Origin: Granulosicoccus sp.
GTDB taxonomy: Bacteria; Pseudomonadota; Gammaproteobacteria; Granulosicoccales; Granulosicoccaceae
Length of the DNA stretch: 64,000 bases
Assembly: GCA_020627685.1 (NCBI GenBank)
Contig: JAHDGK010000028.1
Coordinates: 1 to 64,000 of the forward strand
Direction of reading: 5' to 3'
A model generated the notes under the pieces. The model searched no databases. It saw nothing but the letters and a program-made list of their open reading frames with translations, and was not told where the DNA came from. Shown here piece by piece: positions 50,797 to 59,930 of the stretch. Every line of letters starts with the position of its first letter. The stretch's first letter is position 1. Both the position numbers and the translations under genes were made by a program.

Positions 50797-50825
50797 GAGA
50801 GGCAGCCGTTAGTTGTAAGCCTCTC
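50797..50825 (+). other. First stem-loop between tmoX and tmoW
   Basis: GAGAGGC (50797-50803) pairs with GCCTCTC (50819-50825), loop 15 bases, starting 16 bases after tmoX. No T run. Probably protects the 3' end of the tmoX message. Confidence 0.5.
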
Positions 50826-50843
50826 TACTTCTAAAACCTTTAA

Positions 50844-50892
50844 AAGCCCACTAATTGTTAACTGCTCGTCTGAGTTAGCGATTGGTGGGCTT
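50844..50892 (+). terminator. Second stem-loop between tmoX and tmoW, probable attenuator
   Basis: AAGCCCAC (50844-50851) pairs perfectly with GTGGGCTT (50885-50892), extended inside by AAT/ATT, with a loop of about 25-30 bases. It would partly stop transcription between the binding protein and the ATPase; a T run is lacking on the plus strand. Confidence 0.55.
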
Positions 50893-50989
50893 AAATGTCA
50901 GGCTGGCACTTTTCCTTAACTATTAACACCGGTCGTATCGTGCGTTACAGTACTTGGCAAGTGTTCAGTAAAAACATCGCTATCAAATC

Positions 50990-52045
50990 ATGAGTGAATC
51001 GAGCCCGTTAATCAGCTGCAAGGGGTTATGGAAGCTATTTGGGGACAATCCCGAAGCCTACCTTGAAAGCAAAAAAGCAAGCGGTATCCCGGACTTTGAA
51101 TCCCTTCAGGCTGACGGCTACATACCGGCCGTCAGAGATGTATCCCTTGATATTGCTGAAGGTGAGATGCTGGTTATCATGGGGCTTTCCGGATCTGGCA
51201 AATCTACTTTGGTTAGATGTTTAAGCCGTTTGATTGAATCGACAGCAGGGTCCATTGATGTAGCAGGTCAAGACCTGCGAGCCCTGGATGAAAAAGGGCT
51301 TATAGAATTAAGACGAAACAAAATGGGCATGGTGTTTCAAAACTTCGCCCTATTGCCCAACCGAACTGTATTGGATAACGTCATCTATCCCCTTGAGATG
51401 CGGGGGCAGGACAAACACACACGACGCGAACGCGCACTGGAAGTTATCAAGCTGGTGGGCTTGTCTGGCCGCGAAGATTACTTCCCTAGAGAATTATCAG
51501 GCGGGCAGCAGCAACGAGTGGGTATTGCCAGAAGCTTAGCCATTGAGCCGGACATATGGTTTCTTGATGAGCCGTTTTCAGCGCTCGACCCGCTCATACG
51601 TCGGGAAATGCAAGATGAGTTTCTTCGATTACAAGATATGCTCGGAAAAACTATTGTATTCATCACACACGACTTCGATGAAGCGCTGCGCTTAGCCGAT
51701 CGAATTGCCATCATGAAAGACGGTGTGGTTGAGCAGGTTGATACACCGGACAAAATCGTACTTCAACCGCAGACCCCTTATGTCGCGCGTTTTACTGAAG
51801 ACATAGAGCGCTCAAGAGTCGTACACGCGTCTTTCTTAAAAGAAGAAATTTCAGGCGCCGTACCTGAAGGGGAGGCATTGCCGGCGTCCAGCACTATTCA
51901 CTCTTTGTCACGGCGCCTTGTTGATGATGTGCGCGAAGTTTATCCACTCGTCGATGATGCGGGAGAGATTTGCGGCCAAATGAGACGCGCTGCTGCTCTC
52001 GATGTGATGTTGGGTTCAAGCTCAACGCCGGATTCAACAACGTGA
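50990..52045 (+). CDS. tmoW: TMAO ABC transporter ATP-binding protein TmoW
   Basis: A 351-residue ATPase of the proline/glycine betaine (ProV/OpuAA) class. Walker A GLSGSGKST near residue 67, Q-loop near VFQNFALLPNRTV, ABC signature ELSGGQQQRVGIARSL near 167, Walker B DIWFLDEPFSAL, H-loop FITHDFDEAL. The C-terminal part (about 290-350) is a regulatory-type tail. The gene starts 208 bases after tmoX and overlaps the permease gene by the GTGA junction. The symbol follows the usage tmoX-tmoW-tmoV for binding protein, ATPase and permease. Confidence 0.87.
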   Translation: MSESSPLISCKGLWKLFGDNPEAYLESKKASGIPDFESLQADGYIPAVRDVSLDIAEGEMLVIMGLSGSGKSTLVRCLSRLIESTAGSIDVAGQDLRALDEKGLIELRRNKMGMVFQNFALLPNRTVLDNVIYPLEMRGQDKHTRRERALEVIKLVGLSGREDYFPRELSGGQQQRVGIARSLAIEPDIWFLDEPFSALDPLIRREMQDEFLRLQDMLGKTIVFITHDFDEALRLADRIAIMKDGVVEQVDTPDKIVLQPQTPYVARFTEDIERSRVVHASFLKEEISGAVPEGEALPASSTIHSLSRRLVDDVREVYPLVDDAGEICGQMRRAAALDVMLGSSSTPDSTT

Positions 52046-54006
52046 GTAAGGTGGTAGCACCCGGTTCTGAACTAAAAAGTGCCGGTAAGTTGAACATCGG
52101 TCTGTTGCTTATCGCTCTGGCTATCTTGCTGGTAGTGTTAAAGCCTTACTTGCCTGAGTTTTTAATCAGGTTGCCTGCGTTGTTAGTTGTGCCGTTCGCT
52201 GATGCGATCAACTTTCTTTTCTTCTTCATTAAAGACGATTTAGGTTTTATTCACGTAACGCGTGCCATAGCCGGTGGTGTTGAGTCATTACTGGATGTCA
52301 CCGCAAATCTTTTATATGGCAAGCGGCGTTGGCCGCGAATCGGCCCTATCCCGTGGACCACTATTGCGCTCACTGCGGGTTGTATCGGATATGCCTTAGG
52401 TGGTTGGCGTTTAGCACTGTTGGGTGTAGGTACATTTTGTTGGGCGGCATTGATGGGTCAATGGAAGTGGACCATGGAAACCATGTCGGTCATCGTGGTC
52501 GCTGTTCCCGTAGCCGTACTTATTGGGCTGCTTCTGGGTGTGGCTGCATGGCGAAGTACCCGGTTTGAAAAAGTTATTAGCCCGTTACTAAACGTTGCGC
52601 AGTCACTACCGCATTTTGCGTACATGATACCCGTGGTTGTTTTTATTGGCGTCGGGCCGAAATCCGGGGCCATCGTCACCATTATATTTGCCGTGCCGCC
52701 CATGGTTCGAATGACTTTGTTGGGATTGCGCAAAGTGCCGCCGGAGGTTGTTGAGAGTGGTCAGATGTGCGGCTCTACGAAATGGCAACTTTTACGAAAT
52801 GTTCGTATCCCTACTGCCAGGACGGAAATACTGGTTGGGGTAAACCAGGTGATCATGCAGTCTTTAGCCATGGTTGTATTAGCCAGTTTTATCGGTATGC
52901 CGGGCTTGGGTCAGAAGCTCTTGCAATTACTGCAGTCTTTAAAGATTGGTCGATCTATAGAGATTGGGATTACGATTGTTTTGTTAGCGATCATGCTTGA
53001 TAGGTTTTCGAAAGCGTGGGCTCATCGTCAACCGACTCATCACGAACGCGGCACTTCCTGGATAACCCGCCACAAGTTATTTTTAATTTGGGTGTTGCTG
53101 GTTGCTGCGACACTATTGTTGTCAACGGTGTTTCCCTTAGCTGCCGAGATCGGGCGTCGCCAAGCGTTTACTCTGTCAAAAGAATTTGATGCCATAGTGG
53201 ACTGGGGGCTTACCTTTATTGATCCGGTAACGCTAAGCATCCGAGCTTTTTTAATTACACAAGTGCTGGTGCCTATGCGTGATGCCTATTTATGGTTGCC
53301 CTTTAGCGCTGTGATAACGCTGTTTGCAGGAATAGGCTGGTACATCGGCGGTCGAAAAAGCGCATTGATATGCGTTGCTTATGTTGCGCTTATTGCGCTA
53401 AGTGGTTGGTGGGATCGAGCCATGATCACCGCCTACATGGTTAGCGCCGCAGTTGTGTTGTCCGCACTCATCGGTTTGCCTCTAGGTACATGGGCGTCTA
53501 GAAAAGCTTCTCGTGCCGAACGAGTCTTATTGGTGTGCGATACGATGCAGACGTTTCCGAGCTTCATCTATCTTATCCCGGTCATCATGTTGTTCGGTGT
53601 TAACGATGTGGCGGCAATAGCCGCGGTGATTGTCTTTGGTTGCGTTCCTATGACGCGCTACACCATAGAAGGTTTACGTGGCGTGCCTGAGAATTTAATT
53701 GAGGCGTCTGATATGTCGGGTGCCAATCGCTGGCAAAAGCTTAGAACTGTCTCATTCCCAATGGCCGTTCCCACCATCATGGTTGGGTTGAATCAAACTG
53801 TCATGTTTTCACTGTTCATGGTCATTATCGCAGCGTTTATCGGTACTCAAGACCTAGGGCAGGAAATGCAGAGAGCCTTGTCATCCACGGATGTTGGTAA
53901 AGGATTGGTGTTGGGTTTGTGTGTCGCATTTATGGGGTTGATGGTTGACCACCTCATTACACGGTGGGGCTCTGAGCGGCAAAAACTTCTGGGTCTTTCA
54001 CAATGA
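52042..54006 (+). CDS. tmoV: TMAO ABC transporter permease TmoV, two permease domains fused
   Basis: A 654-residue permease with two copies of the binding-protein-dependent membrane domain: EAA-type loops are EVVESGQMCGSTKWQLLRNVRIP near residue 235-257 and NLIEASDMSGANRWQKLRTVSFP near 553-575. It is therefore a built-in heterodimer, in contrast with the one-domain ProW-type. There are about 14 hydrophobic segments. The GTG at 52042 overlaps the tmoW stop (GTGA) and was preferred over an upstream start at 51970 that lies within tmoW. It is followed by tdm with a 4-base overlap. Confidence 0.87.
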   Translation: MSKVVAPGSELKSAGKLNIGLLLIALAILLVVLKPYLPEFLIRLPALLVVPFADAINFLFFFIKDDLGFIHVTRAIAGGVESLLDVTANLLYGKRRWPRIGPIPWTTIALTAGCIGYALGGWRLALLGVGTFCWAALMGQWKWTMETMSVIVVAVPVAVLIGLLLGVAAWRSTRFEKVISPLLNVAQSLPHFAYMIPVVVFIGVGPKSGAIVTIIFAVPPMVRMTLLGLRKVPPEVVESGQMCGSTKWQLLRNVRIPTARTEILVGVNQVIMQSLAMVVLASFIGMPGLGQKLLQLLQSLKIGRSIEIGITIVLLAIMLDRFSKAWAHRQPTHHERGTSWITRHKLFLIWVLLVAATLLLSTVFPLAAEIGRRQAFTLSKEFDAIVDWGLTFIDPVTLSIRAFLITQVLVPMRDAYLWLPFSAVITLFAGIGWYIGGRKSALICVAYVALIALSGWWDRAMITAYMVSAAVVLSALIGLPLGTWASRKASRAERVLLVCDTMQTFPSFIYLIPVIMLFGVNDVAAIAAVIVFGCVPMTRYTIEGLRGVPENLIEASDMSGANRWQKLRTVSFPMAVPTIMVGLNQTVMFSLFMVIIAAFIGTQDLGQEMQRALSSTDVGKGLVLGLCVAFMGLMVDHLITRWGSERQKLLGLSQ

Positions 54007-56393
54007 TCTCACCATCGGCAGATAAGTTTACGCAAGCACCGTCTAAGTCAGGTATTAGCGTTCCGGGTTTACCGGTTCTACCCGATAACGTTGAGCGTTT
54101 CACGGTACCCGGTGGTGGCTCAAGAGCGTTCGAAGTTGAAGCCGGCGATATTATCAATGTCATTGATGTTTCAGGTTTGCAAGCAGTTGAACTAGTGCAC
54201 TTCACCCCGGATGGTCGTTCAGATGCACAGGTTTTAGGTCGTCAAGGTTCCGGAACGCCTACAGGCATTATCAACTCCTTCGCCCACAGTGGCGAAAACG
54301 GAGCGCGGGTCAAACGTATATTGGAGTTGTCAGGTTTCTCGCTAGAACAAGCCGATTGCGTGGTTCTGTTTAATGGTGAATCTGTTGCCGGTGAGATGCG
54401 AAGCGTCACTGTGCAGGAAGGTGGTCTTGTTTGTGTTGGAGCGCCCGGTGGTCCTATGTCACCTGAAGCCCAAGACACACCAACCGATGTTCTAGTGTTT
54501 ATGGAACGCATAACCGCCAGATCAGAAGGTGAGCGTTTACAAGCACCGGCCCCGCTTGCAGAACCTGTGCTAGATCAAAACATACAGCCGGGAAACGCCT
54601 ATGCCTTTGAAGTATCGAAAGGTCAGTACATTCAAATTCTAGATGTACAAGGTCGCGAATGTTCAGATTTTCAGGCGTTTTCAAGAAGGGCTTTGGACAA
54701 GGGATTAGAGCGTGAGATTGACCCGACGACAACGCGATCTCTAGGTGGTGCTTTGTATCCGGCGCCTGGGATTTTTTCCAAATACTACAGCAGTGATCAG
54801 GAGCCGCTAGTAGAGATCGTGCAGGATACTTGTGGTCGTCACGATACCTTTGGCCTTGCGTGTACCGCACGCTACTACGAGGACTTAGGTTACCCCGGCC
54901 ATGTGAACTGTACCGACAACATGAATATACAGCTGGGCAACTTTAGTGTTCGCCCTAGAGGCGGTTGGCCAGCTATCAATTTCTTTTTTAATACGCTGCT
55001 TGACGATAGTAATGCCCTGCTAATGGATGACCCTTGGTCACGTCCCGGCGATTATGTTTTATTACAGGCCTTGACGGATTTAGTGTGTATAGCCACTGCT
55101 TGTCCCTGTGACGTAGACCCGGCCAATGGTTGGAATCCAACTGATATACAAACTCGTGTTTACGGTGAGAAAGAAATCTTTAAGCGCTCAATAGGTTTTA
55201 GAAAAACAGCGGAGGCAGATGTGGAAGAAACAAAAGAGACAGGTTTCCATGCCTGCTTTGCAAAACATACCAGAGACTTTATTGAGTACAACGGTTATTG
55301 GTTGGCTAACACCATGACTCAGTTCGGCAGCATTGCCGAATATTGGGGATGCCGAGAGAAAGCTGCCATCATGGATTTGTCACCACTTAGAAAGTACGAA
55401 GTGACAGGGCCGGATGCAGAAGCATTAATGCAAATGGCTGTGACACGCAATATCAAAAAACTATCGGTGGGTCAGGTTGTCTATACCGCTATGTGTTATG
55501 AGCATGGAGGCATGATCGATGACGGTACGGTTTTTCGATTAGACGATAATAACTTTCGGTGGATTGGCGGTAACGATGACAGTGGACTTGCACTACGCGA
55601 GCTTGCAGAGAAACACAACCTTAATGCCTGGGTAAGAAATAGCACAGACCAACTTTGCAACGTGGCCGTTCAAGGTCCGTTGTCTCGCGATATTTTGTCC
55701 GAAGTAATTTGGACAGCGCCCACACAATCGACGGTTGAAGAATTAGGTTGGTTTCGTTTTAGTGTCGGTCGCCTAGGTGATTTCCACGGTCCTGCAGTTG
55801 TCGTTAGCAGAACCGGGTATTCGGGTGAGTTGGGTTATGAAGTGTTCTGTCACCCTAAGGATGCTACAGCCGTTTTTGAGGCTATATGGCAGGCCGGTGA
55901 ACCTAAAGGTATGGTTCCTTTGGGTTTGGCAGCGCTTGATACCTTGAGGATAGAGAGCGGGTTGATTTTTGCCGGTTACGAATTTACTGATAGAACCGAC
56001 CCGTATGAGGCAGGAATCGGGTTTACCGTTCCTCTTAAGTCCAAAGAGGATGATTTTGTCGGCCGGGAAGTATTAGAGCAACGCAAAGCCAATCCGCAAC
56101 GAAAACTTGTCGGACTGGAGCTTGAAGGAGGTGTCGTACCTTCTTTAGGTGATTGTATAAGAGTAGGCCGTGCGCAGGTGGGGGAGATTACCTCTGCTAC
56201 TAAATCTCCTATTCTGGGAAAGAACATCGCGTTAGCCCGGATAGACATGACGCACGCTGAAGTTGGAACATTGGTTGAGGTGGGGCAGCTGGACGGTCAA
56301 CAAAAGCGTCTAGCGGCAAGTGTCGTTGCGTTCCCGCATTTTGATCCGACTAAGGAAAGAGTTAAAGGCAATTACGAGACTGCGTCTTCGTAG
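54003..56393 (+). CDS. tdm: Trimethylamine-N-oxide aldolase/demethylase Tdm
   Basis: A 796-residue two-part enzyme. The N-terminal DUF1989-type region (about 185-375) holds a zinc site with Cys287, Cys303 and Cys367; their 16- and 64-residue spacing is the same as the three zinc-binding cysteines I recall for Methylocella silvestris Tdm (C263/C279/C343). The C-terminal GcvT-type tetrahydrofolate-binding domain (about 425-790) contains SRTGYSGELGYEVFC. It cleaves TMAO to dimethylamine and formaldehyde, the latter trapped on tetrahydrofolate. The ATGA overlap with tmoV couples import to demethylation. An N-terminal extra domain (about 20-175) resembles a second DUF1989-like copy. Confidence 0.9.
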   Translation: MISPSADKFTQAPSKSGISVPGLPVLPDNVERFTVPGGGSRAFEVEAGDIINVIDVSGLQAVELVHFTPDGRSDAQVLGRQGSGTPTGIINSFAHSGENGARVKRILELSGFSLEQADCVVLFNGESVAGEMRSVTVQEGGLVCVGAPGGPMSPEAQDTPTDVLVFMERITARSEGERLQAPAPLAEPVLDQNIQPGNAYAFEVSKGQYIQILDVQGRECSDFQAFSRRALDKGLEREIDPTTTRSLGGALYPAPGIFSKYYSSDQEPLVEIVQDTCGRHDTFGLACTARYYEDLGYPGHVNCTDNMNIQLGNFSVRPRGGWPAINFFFNTLLDDSNALLMDDPWSRPGDYVLLQALTDLVCIATACPCDVDPANGWNPTDIQTRVYGEKEIFKRSIGFRKTAEADVEETKETGFHACFAKHTRDFIEYNGYWLANTMTQFGSIAEYWGCREKAAIMDLSPLRKYEVTGPDAEALMQMAVTRNIKKLSVGQVVYTAMCYEHGGMIDDGTVFRLDDNNFRWIGGNDDSGLALRELAEKHNLNAWVRNSTDQLCNVAVQGPLSRDILSEVIWTAPTQSTVEELGWFRFSVGRLGDFHGPAVVVSRTGYSGELGYEVFCHPKDATAVFEAIWQAGEPKGMVPLGLAALDTLRIESGLIFAGYEFTDRTDPYEAGIGFTVPLKSKEDDFVGREVLEQRKANPQRKLVGLELEGGVVPSLGDCIRVGRAQVGEITSATKSPILGKNIALARIDMTHAEVGTLVEVGQLDGQQKRLAASVVAFPHFDPTKERVKGNYETASS

Positions 56394-56402
56394 AATCACA
56401 AG

Positions 56403-56432
56403 ACCGGCAATGGCAAAACGCGCATTGCCGGT
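56403..56432. terminator. Hairpin after tdm
   Basis: ACCGGCAATG (56403-56412) pairs perfectly with CATTGCCGGT (56423-56432) around a 10-base loop, 9 bases after the tdm stop and ahead of the convergent GH10 gene. No clear U tract; possibly bidirectional. Confidence 0.7.
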
Positions 56433-56464
56433 CAAGACCTTTACGGTGCTAAGAACCGTATACT

Positions 56465-59400
56465 TTACTGGTTAGCCAGTACGCCTTGCAGTGCTTCATA
56501 AGCAGGCTTTGCTTGATAGTCTTCAGTCAGTATTAGCGCATTGGCATCATTGAGCCATGAATAGCGATCGGTGAAGCCCCAGATTTGTGTGGCTTTACAA
56601 GCTGGCTGAGCCAGGCAGGTTGAGAGCACACCTGCAAATACTTCTGCTTGTTGTTCTTGTGTGTCGCCCTCTTGCATGGCGACATCAAGTTCAGTGATGT
56701 AGACATCCAGCCCAAGATCTGCAAAGCGTTGCAAGTTGACTGCGACCTCATCAAGTTGGTCGAAGTCTGATTTAACGTGCATCTGAAAACCGACGCCGTC
56801 AATGGGTGTACCGCTAGCTAACAGCTCTTGCATTAACTCGTACATAGCATCGGACTTGGCGCCACTCATGCCCACGTCGTAGTCGTTGTACAACAGCTGA
56901 GCGGTCGGTGCGCTGGCGCGGGCACGAACAAACGCCTTTCGTATGTAGTCTTCGCCCATGGCTTCATACCAAACAGAGTTACGGTAAGTACCATCGTCCT
57001 CGAATGCTTCATTGACGACGTCCCAAATAGTGACGTTGTCGTTATAGCGTTGTACAACCGTATCAATGAATGTATTCATAATGGCTTCACGAGCTTCCAC
57101 CTCTGAATTAATAATCCAGGGTGGTAAAACGGTATACCAAATTAGCGGGTGCCCATGAATTTCCAGATTGTTTTCCTGTGCAAAGCTCACCAGGTTGTCA
57201 GCACCTTCCCAGCGATAAACATCAGGTTCAGGGTTGATGTATCCCCACTTCATAGAGTTTTCCGTGCTGACTAAATTGAATTCAGCGGCGGCAATATCGC
57301 CATACAGGCTTCCATCAGGTTGCTCATACCATTCCAGCAATGACGCATAGCCGAATTTGAAATCAATTCGTTCGGCTAACACCCTTAACCTTTCGCCCGG
57401 CAGAACATAATTGCTAGGGTCGTTGATAGTCAGTTCAACGGTGCTTTCAAACGTCAGGCTGTCATCGTCAGCATCGGTCGCTTTAAAGTGAAGTTCTTGC
57501 ACACCTAGGTACGATGCGTCTGGTGTCCACCGCAACACTCTCACTCGATCATCCAAGGGGAATGTCTCGAAGGTTGAACCCTCAGGCGGATTGAGAATTT
57601 CTAAGTGCGGTGTGGTGCCATTAGCATCAACCGCTTTTACGCGCATAACGACGTTGTCGCCGTACCTGACAGAGTACTGCCCAATAGCATCGATGGTGGG
57701 TCCGGGGTTGGGAATAATGGATGGATCGTCCGGCATGACAACAGTGAGTGTGATTGTGCGGGTTGTCGAAATTGTAGGGTCTGCATTATCGAACGCGGTC
57801 ATCGTAATCTGGTGTTCACCGATAGCAGGTTGTAGCGGCTGCCATCGTAGTGTACGAGTGCCATCAAAGTTATCGATAGACTGCATACCTAAAGGCAAGG
57901 TGCCACCAAACAAGCCTGGAATATCTCCATCGCTGTCCAGAGGTCTGACGATAAGCTCCCAAACGGGTCCTGCAAAGAGAGTTTGATCTTCAAAGCCGTC
58001 AAAGTAAGGCGCCTGATTACCTTCGTCAGGAAGAGACAAACGCTGTGACGGTGCGGAGAAATTTCGTGGTATGTCAAAGGCAACAACAAAGTATGAATAT
58101 GGACCTTCACTATCAACAGTGCCTTGATAGCTTTCCGTGTTTACCGTGGTCAGGTAGTTGTTGTTTTGATAGATGTTGTAACCGGCAACAGCCTCGTCGT
58201 CGGTTGATGCATCCCAACTGAGCGATACCGTAAATTCACCATCGTTGTCGGTCAGTGAGCCCGTCAAATTTACCGGTATGGAAGGTGCCTCTGTAGAGGG
58301 GCCGGGTCCGCCTTCGGGTAGTCGTAACGCTGATGAAGGTGCTGAGAAATTCCCATTGTGATCAAACGCGACGATATAAAACGAATAAAACAAATCAGAT
58401 TCAACAGTGCCTGTATAGGCGTTGGAGAAAACGGTGCTGATGTATTGATTATTTCGATAGACGTTGTAACCGGCAACACCCAAGTTATCGGTTGATGCCG
58501 TCCAGTTGAGATTTACGGTGGTACCCGTTATGTTTCCTGCTAGCTCACCGGGTTGGGTCGGAGGCTCTAGTAAAGCCGCGGGGTCTGTGATTTCGGGTAG
58601 CGTAATACTGTCAGAACTTGATGAGAAGTTTCCGTCAAAATCGAAGGCCACTATGCTGAAGTTGGTAAACTCATCCGCATTGATAGCCACTGCGTGAGTA
58701 GTACTGAATACGGTAGTCAGATATTGATTATCTCTATAAACGTTATAACCGGCGACACCTCTATCATCAGTAGCCTCTGTCCACGTTAAAGTGGCATTGC
58801 TACCGACCACTGTGCCTGTAAGCCCTGTGGGTGTGCTGGGAGGTATGGTGGTATCAATCGGCCCGGTGTCAGGCAGTGTTAGAGAGTCTGAGGCTTGCGA
58901 GAAATTAGTCCTGACATCAAAGGCTACAATAGACCAGGTATAGCTGGCGTCAGTTTCTACGAAACCTGTGTAAGCAGGCTCTAACACGGTTGTCAGGTAA
59001 CGATTGTTCTCGTAAATGTTATAGCCCTGAACACTCTCGTCATCAGTCGATGCCGTCCATGTCAACTCAACAGTGTTTCCGTCGATGGTGCCACTAAGAT
59101 CTTGTGGCTGAGTGGGGGGGATTGTGAGATCTGTGGGTACCAGAGATTCAGGTAAGCTAAGTTTTTCTGATGTAATGGAGAACTCAGTCGGGTCTCCCCC
59201 AAAAGCGACAACGCTAAATGTATATAGCGTGTTGGCTTCCACGGTGCCGGTGTACTCGGACTCAAACACGGTACTTAAATATTGATTATTCCGATAAACG
59301 TTGTAACCGTCCACGGTATCTTCAGGGCTTGCATCAGCCCAGTCCAGAGTGACAACCGTGTCTGTCACTTGACCTTCAAAGTTGCTTGGCTGTTCGGGAG

Positions 59401-59467
59401 CAGCAAGTGCTATACCTTGATGAAGCAGTGTGCCAAACAGTGTGAGTAGTGGAAGTGTTTTTGGCAT
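56465..59467 (-). CDS. Secreted multimodular GH10 glycoside hydrolase (endo-beta-1,4-xylanase type)
   Basis: A secreted enzyme of 1000 residues from this start, with signal peptide about 1-22. Five fibronectin-III-like modules of about 92 residues follow (about 25-485), each with the motif GYNVYRNNQYLTTVF or close variants. Two cadherin/Ig-like domains (about 490-690) lead to a C-terminal GH10 domain (about 700-1000). Catalytic acid/base Glu820 (WDVVNEAFED) and nucleophile Glu926 (ITELDV) are 106 residues apart, normal for GH10. Typical substrate is xylan. The frame remains open upstream to 59629, with alternative starts at 59527 and 59629 that would put a long polar stretch before the signal; the start is uncertain. 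Confidence 0.87.
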   Translation of the reverse strand: MPKTLPLLTLFGTLLHQGIALAAPEQPSNFEGQVTDTVVTLDWADASPEDTVDGYNVYRNNQYLSTVFESEYTGTVEANTLYTFSVVAFGGDPTEFSITSEKLSLPESLVPTDLTIPPTQPQDLSGTIDGNTVELTWTASTDDESVQGYNIYENNRYLTTVLEPAYTGFVETDASYTWSIVAFDVRTNFSQASDSLTLPDTGPIDTTIPPSTPTGLTGTVVGSNATLTWTEATDDRGVAGYNVYRDNQYLTTVFSTTHAVAINADEFTNFSIVAFDFDGNFSSSSDSITLPEITDPAALLEPPTQPGELAGNITGTTVNLNWTASTDNLGVAGYNVYRNNQYISTVFSNAYTGTVESDLFYSFYIVAFDHNGNFSAPSSALRLPEGGPGPSTEAPSIPVNLTGSLTDNDGEFTVSLSWDASTDDEAVAGYNIYQNNNYLTTVNTESYQGTVDSEGPYSYFVVAFDIPRNFSAPSQRLSLPDEGNQAPYFDGFEDQTLFAGPVWELIVRPLDSDGDIPGLFGGTLPLGMQSIDNFDGTRTLRWQPLQPAIGEHQITMTAFDNADPTISTTRTITLTVVMPDDPSIIPNPGPTIDAIGQYSVRYGDNVVMRVKAVDANGTTPHLEILNPPEGSTFETFPLDDRVRVLRWTPDASYLGVQELHFKATDADDDSLTFESTVELTINDPSNYVLPGERLRVLAERIDFKFGYASLLEWYEQPDGSLYGDIAAAEFNLVSTENSMKWGYINPEPDVYRWEGADNLVSFAQENNLEIHGHPLIWYTVLPPWIINSEVEAREAIMNTFIDTVVQRYNDNVTIWDVVNEAFEDDGTYRNSVWYEAMGEDYIRKAFVRARASAPTAQLLYNDYDVGMSGAKSDAMYELMQELLASGTPIDGVGFQMHVKSDFDQLDEVAVNLQRFADLGLDVYITELDVAMQEGDTQEQQAEVFAGVLSTCLAQPACKATQIWGFTDRYSWLNDANALILTEDYQAKPAYEALQGVLANQ
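58025..59395 (-). repeat. Five tandem Fn3-like coding repeats of about 277 bases
   Basis: The part of the GH10 gene encoding residues about 25-480 consists of five head-to-tail modules that share strands LTW-(S/T)-(D/E)-(D/E), the turn GY(N)-(V/I)-Y and the hairpin (Y/R)LTTV(F). Base-level identity is partial, with most conservation in the YNVYRNNQYLTTV segment. This looks like duplication followed by drift. Confidence 0.8.
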
Positions 59468-59930
59468 TTTAAGTATCAGTTTTGTGAGCAACGGCTTTCC
59501 GTCCTCACTGTCGTTTTTGATGTTCATTACAGTATGTCTCGGTCTTATCATCTCGAATCCTTGCGAGTTCCAAGACATCGTATCGGATAGCTTGGTGTTG
59601 AAAATTGAGGAATGTTCAAATTCTATCACCCGAACAGATGGGGAATGATTGAACGCTGGAATAGCTGTAAAGACTTTGTAAACTCTTTACGGTTTGTGCT
59701 TAGAGGCACGCATAACAGGGAAGTTGCACGCGCAGATTTCTTTCAGATTGGCAATGAAAGTGTTCTATTGACGTTCTCTACGCCAATATTGACCAATATA
59801 TCTGATAGACAGGGTACGGTTATTACCCGTGTGCCGAGGTAATATTATTGACGGAGTGCCATTCGGTTATCGGGCTAAACGTTCCATTTAGCGTATTAAA
59901 TGGTTACGATTGTGAAAACGTTTTGGTGAA
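59468..59930. promoter_or_regulatory. Intergenic region upstream of the GH10 gene
   Basis: No convincing gene in these 463 bases if GH10 starts at 59467; the first part may still be GH10 coding. An inverted repeat GTAAAG (59667-59672)/CTTTAC (59685-59690) and AT-rich sequence are found; a small plus-strand frame near 59612-59842 lacks a ribosome site and family features. A perfect palindrome AAAACGTTTT is at 59915-59924. Confidence 0.4.

Noticed and set aside
51970-52041. Upstream start for the TMAO permease
   Set aside because: It lies within tmoW; the GTGA overlap at 52042 is the normal coupling and gives a hydrophobic N-terminus.
59612-59842. 76-codon plus-strand frame upstream of the GH10 gene
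   Set aside because: No ribosome site, no recognisable domain, and it overlaps the probable control region of the GH10 gene.
59915-59924. AAAACGTTTT palindrome as an operator for the GH10 gene
   Set aside because: It lies about 450 bases from the GH10 start and at the 3' end of the neighbouring gene; a short AT-rich palindrome is expected by chance.
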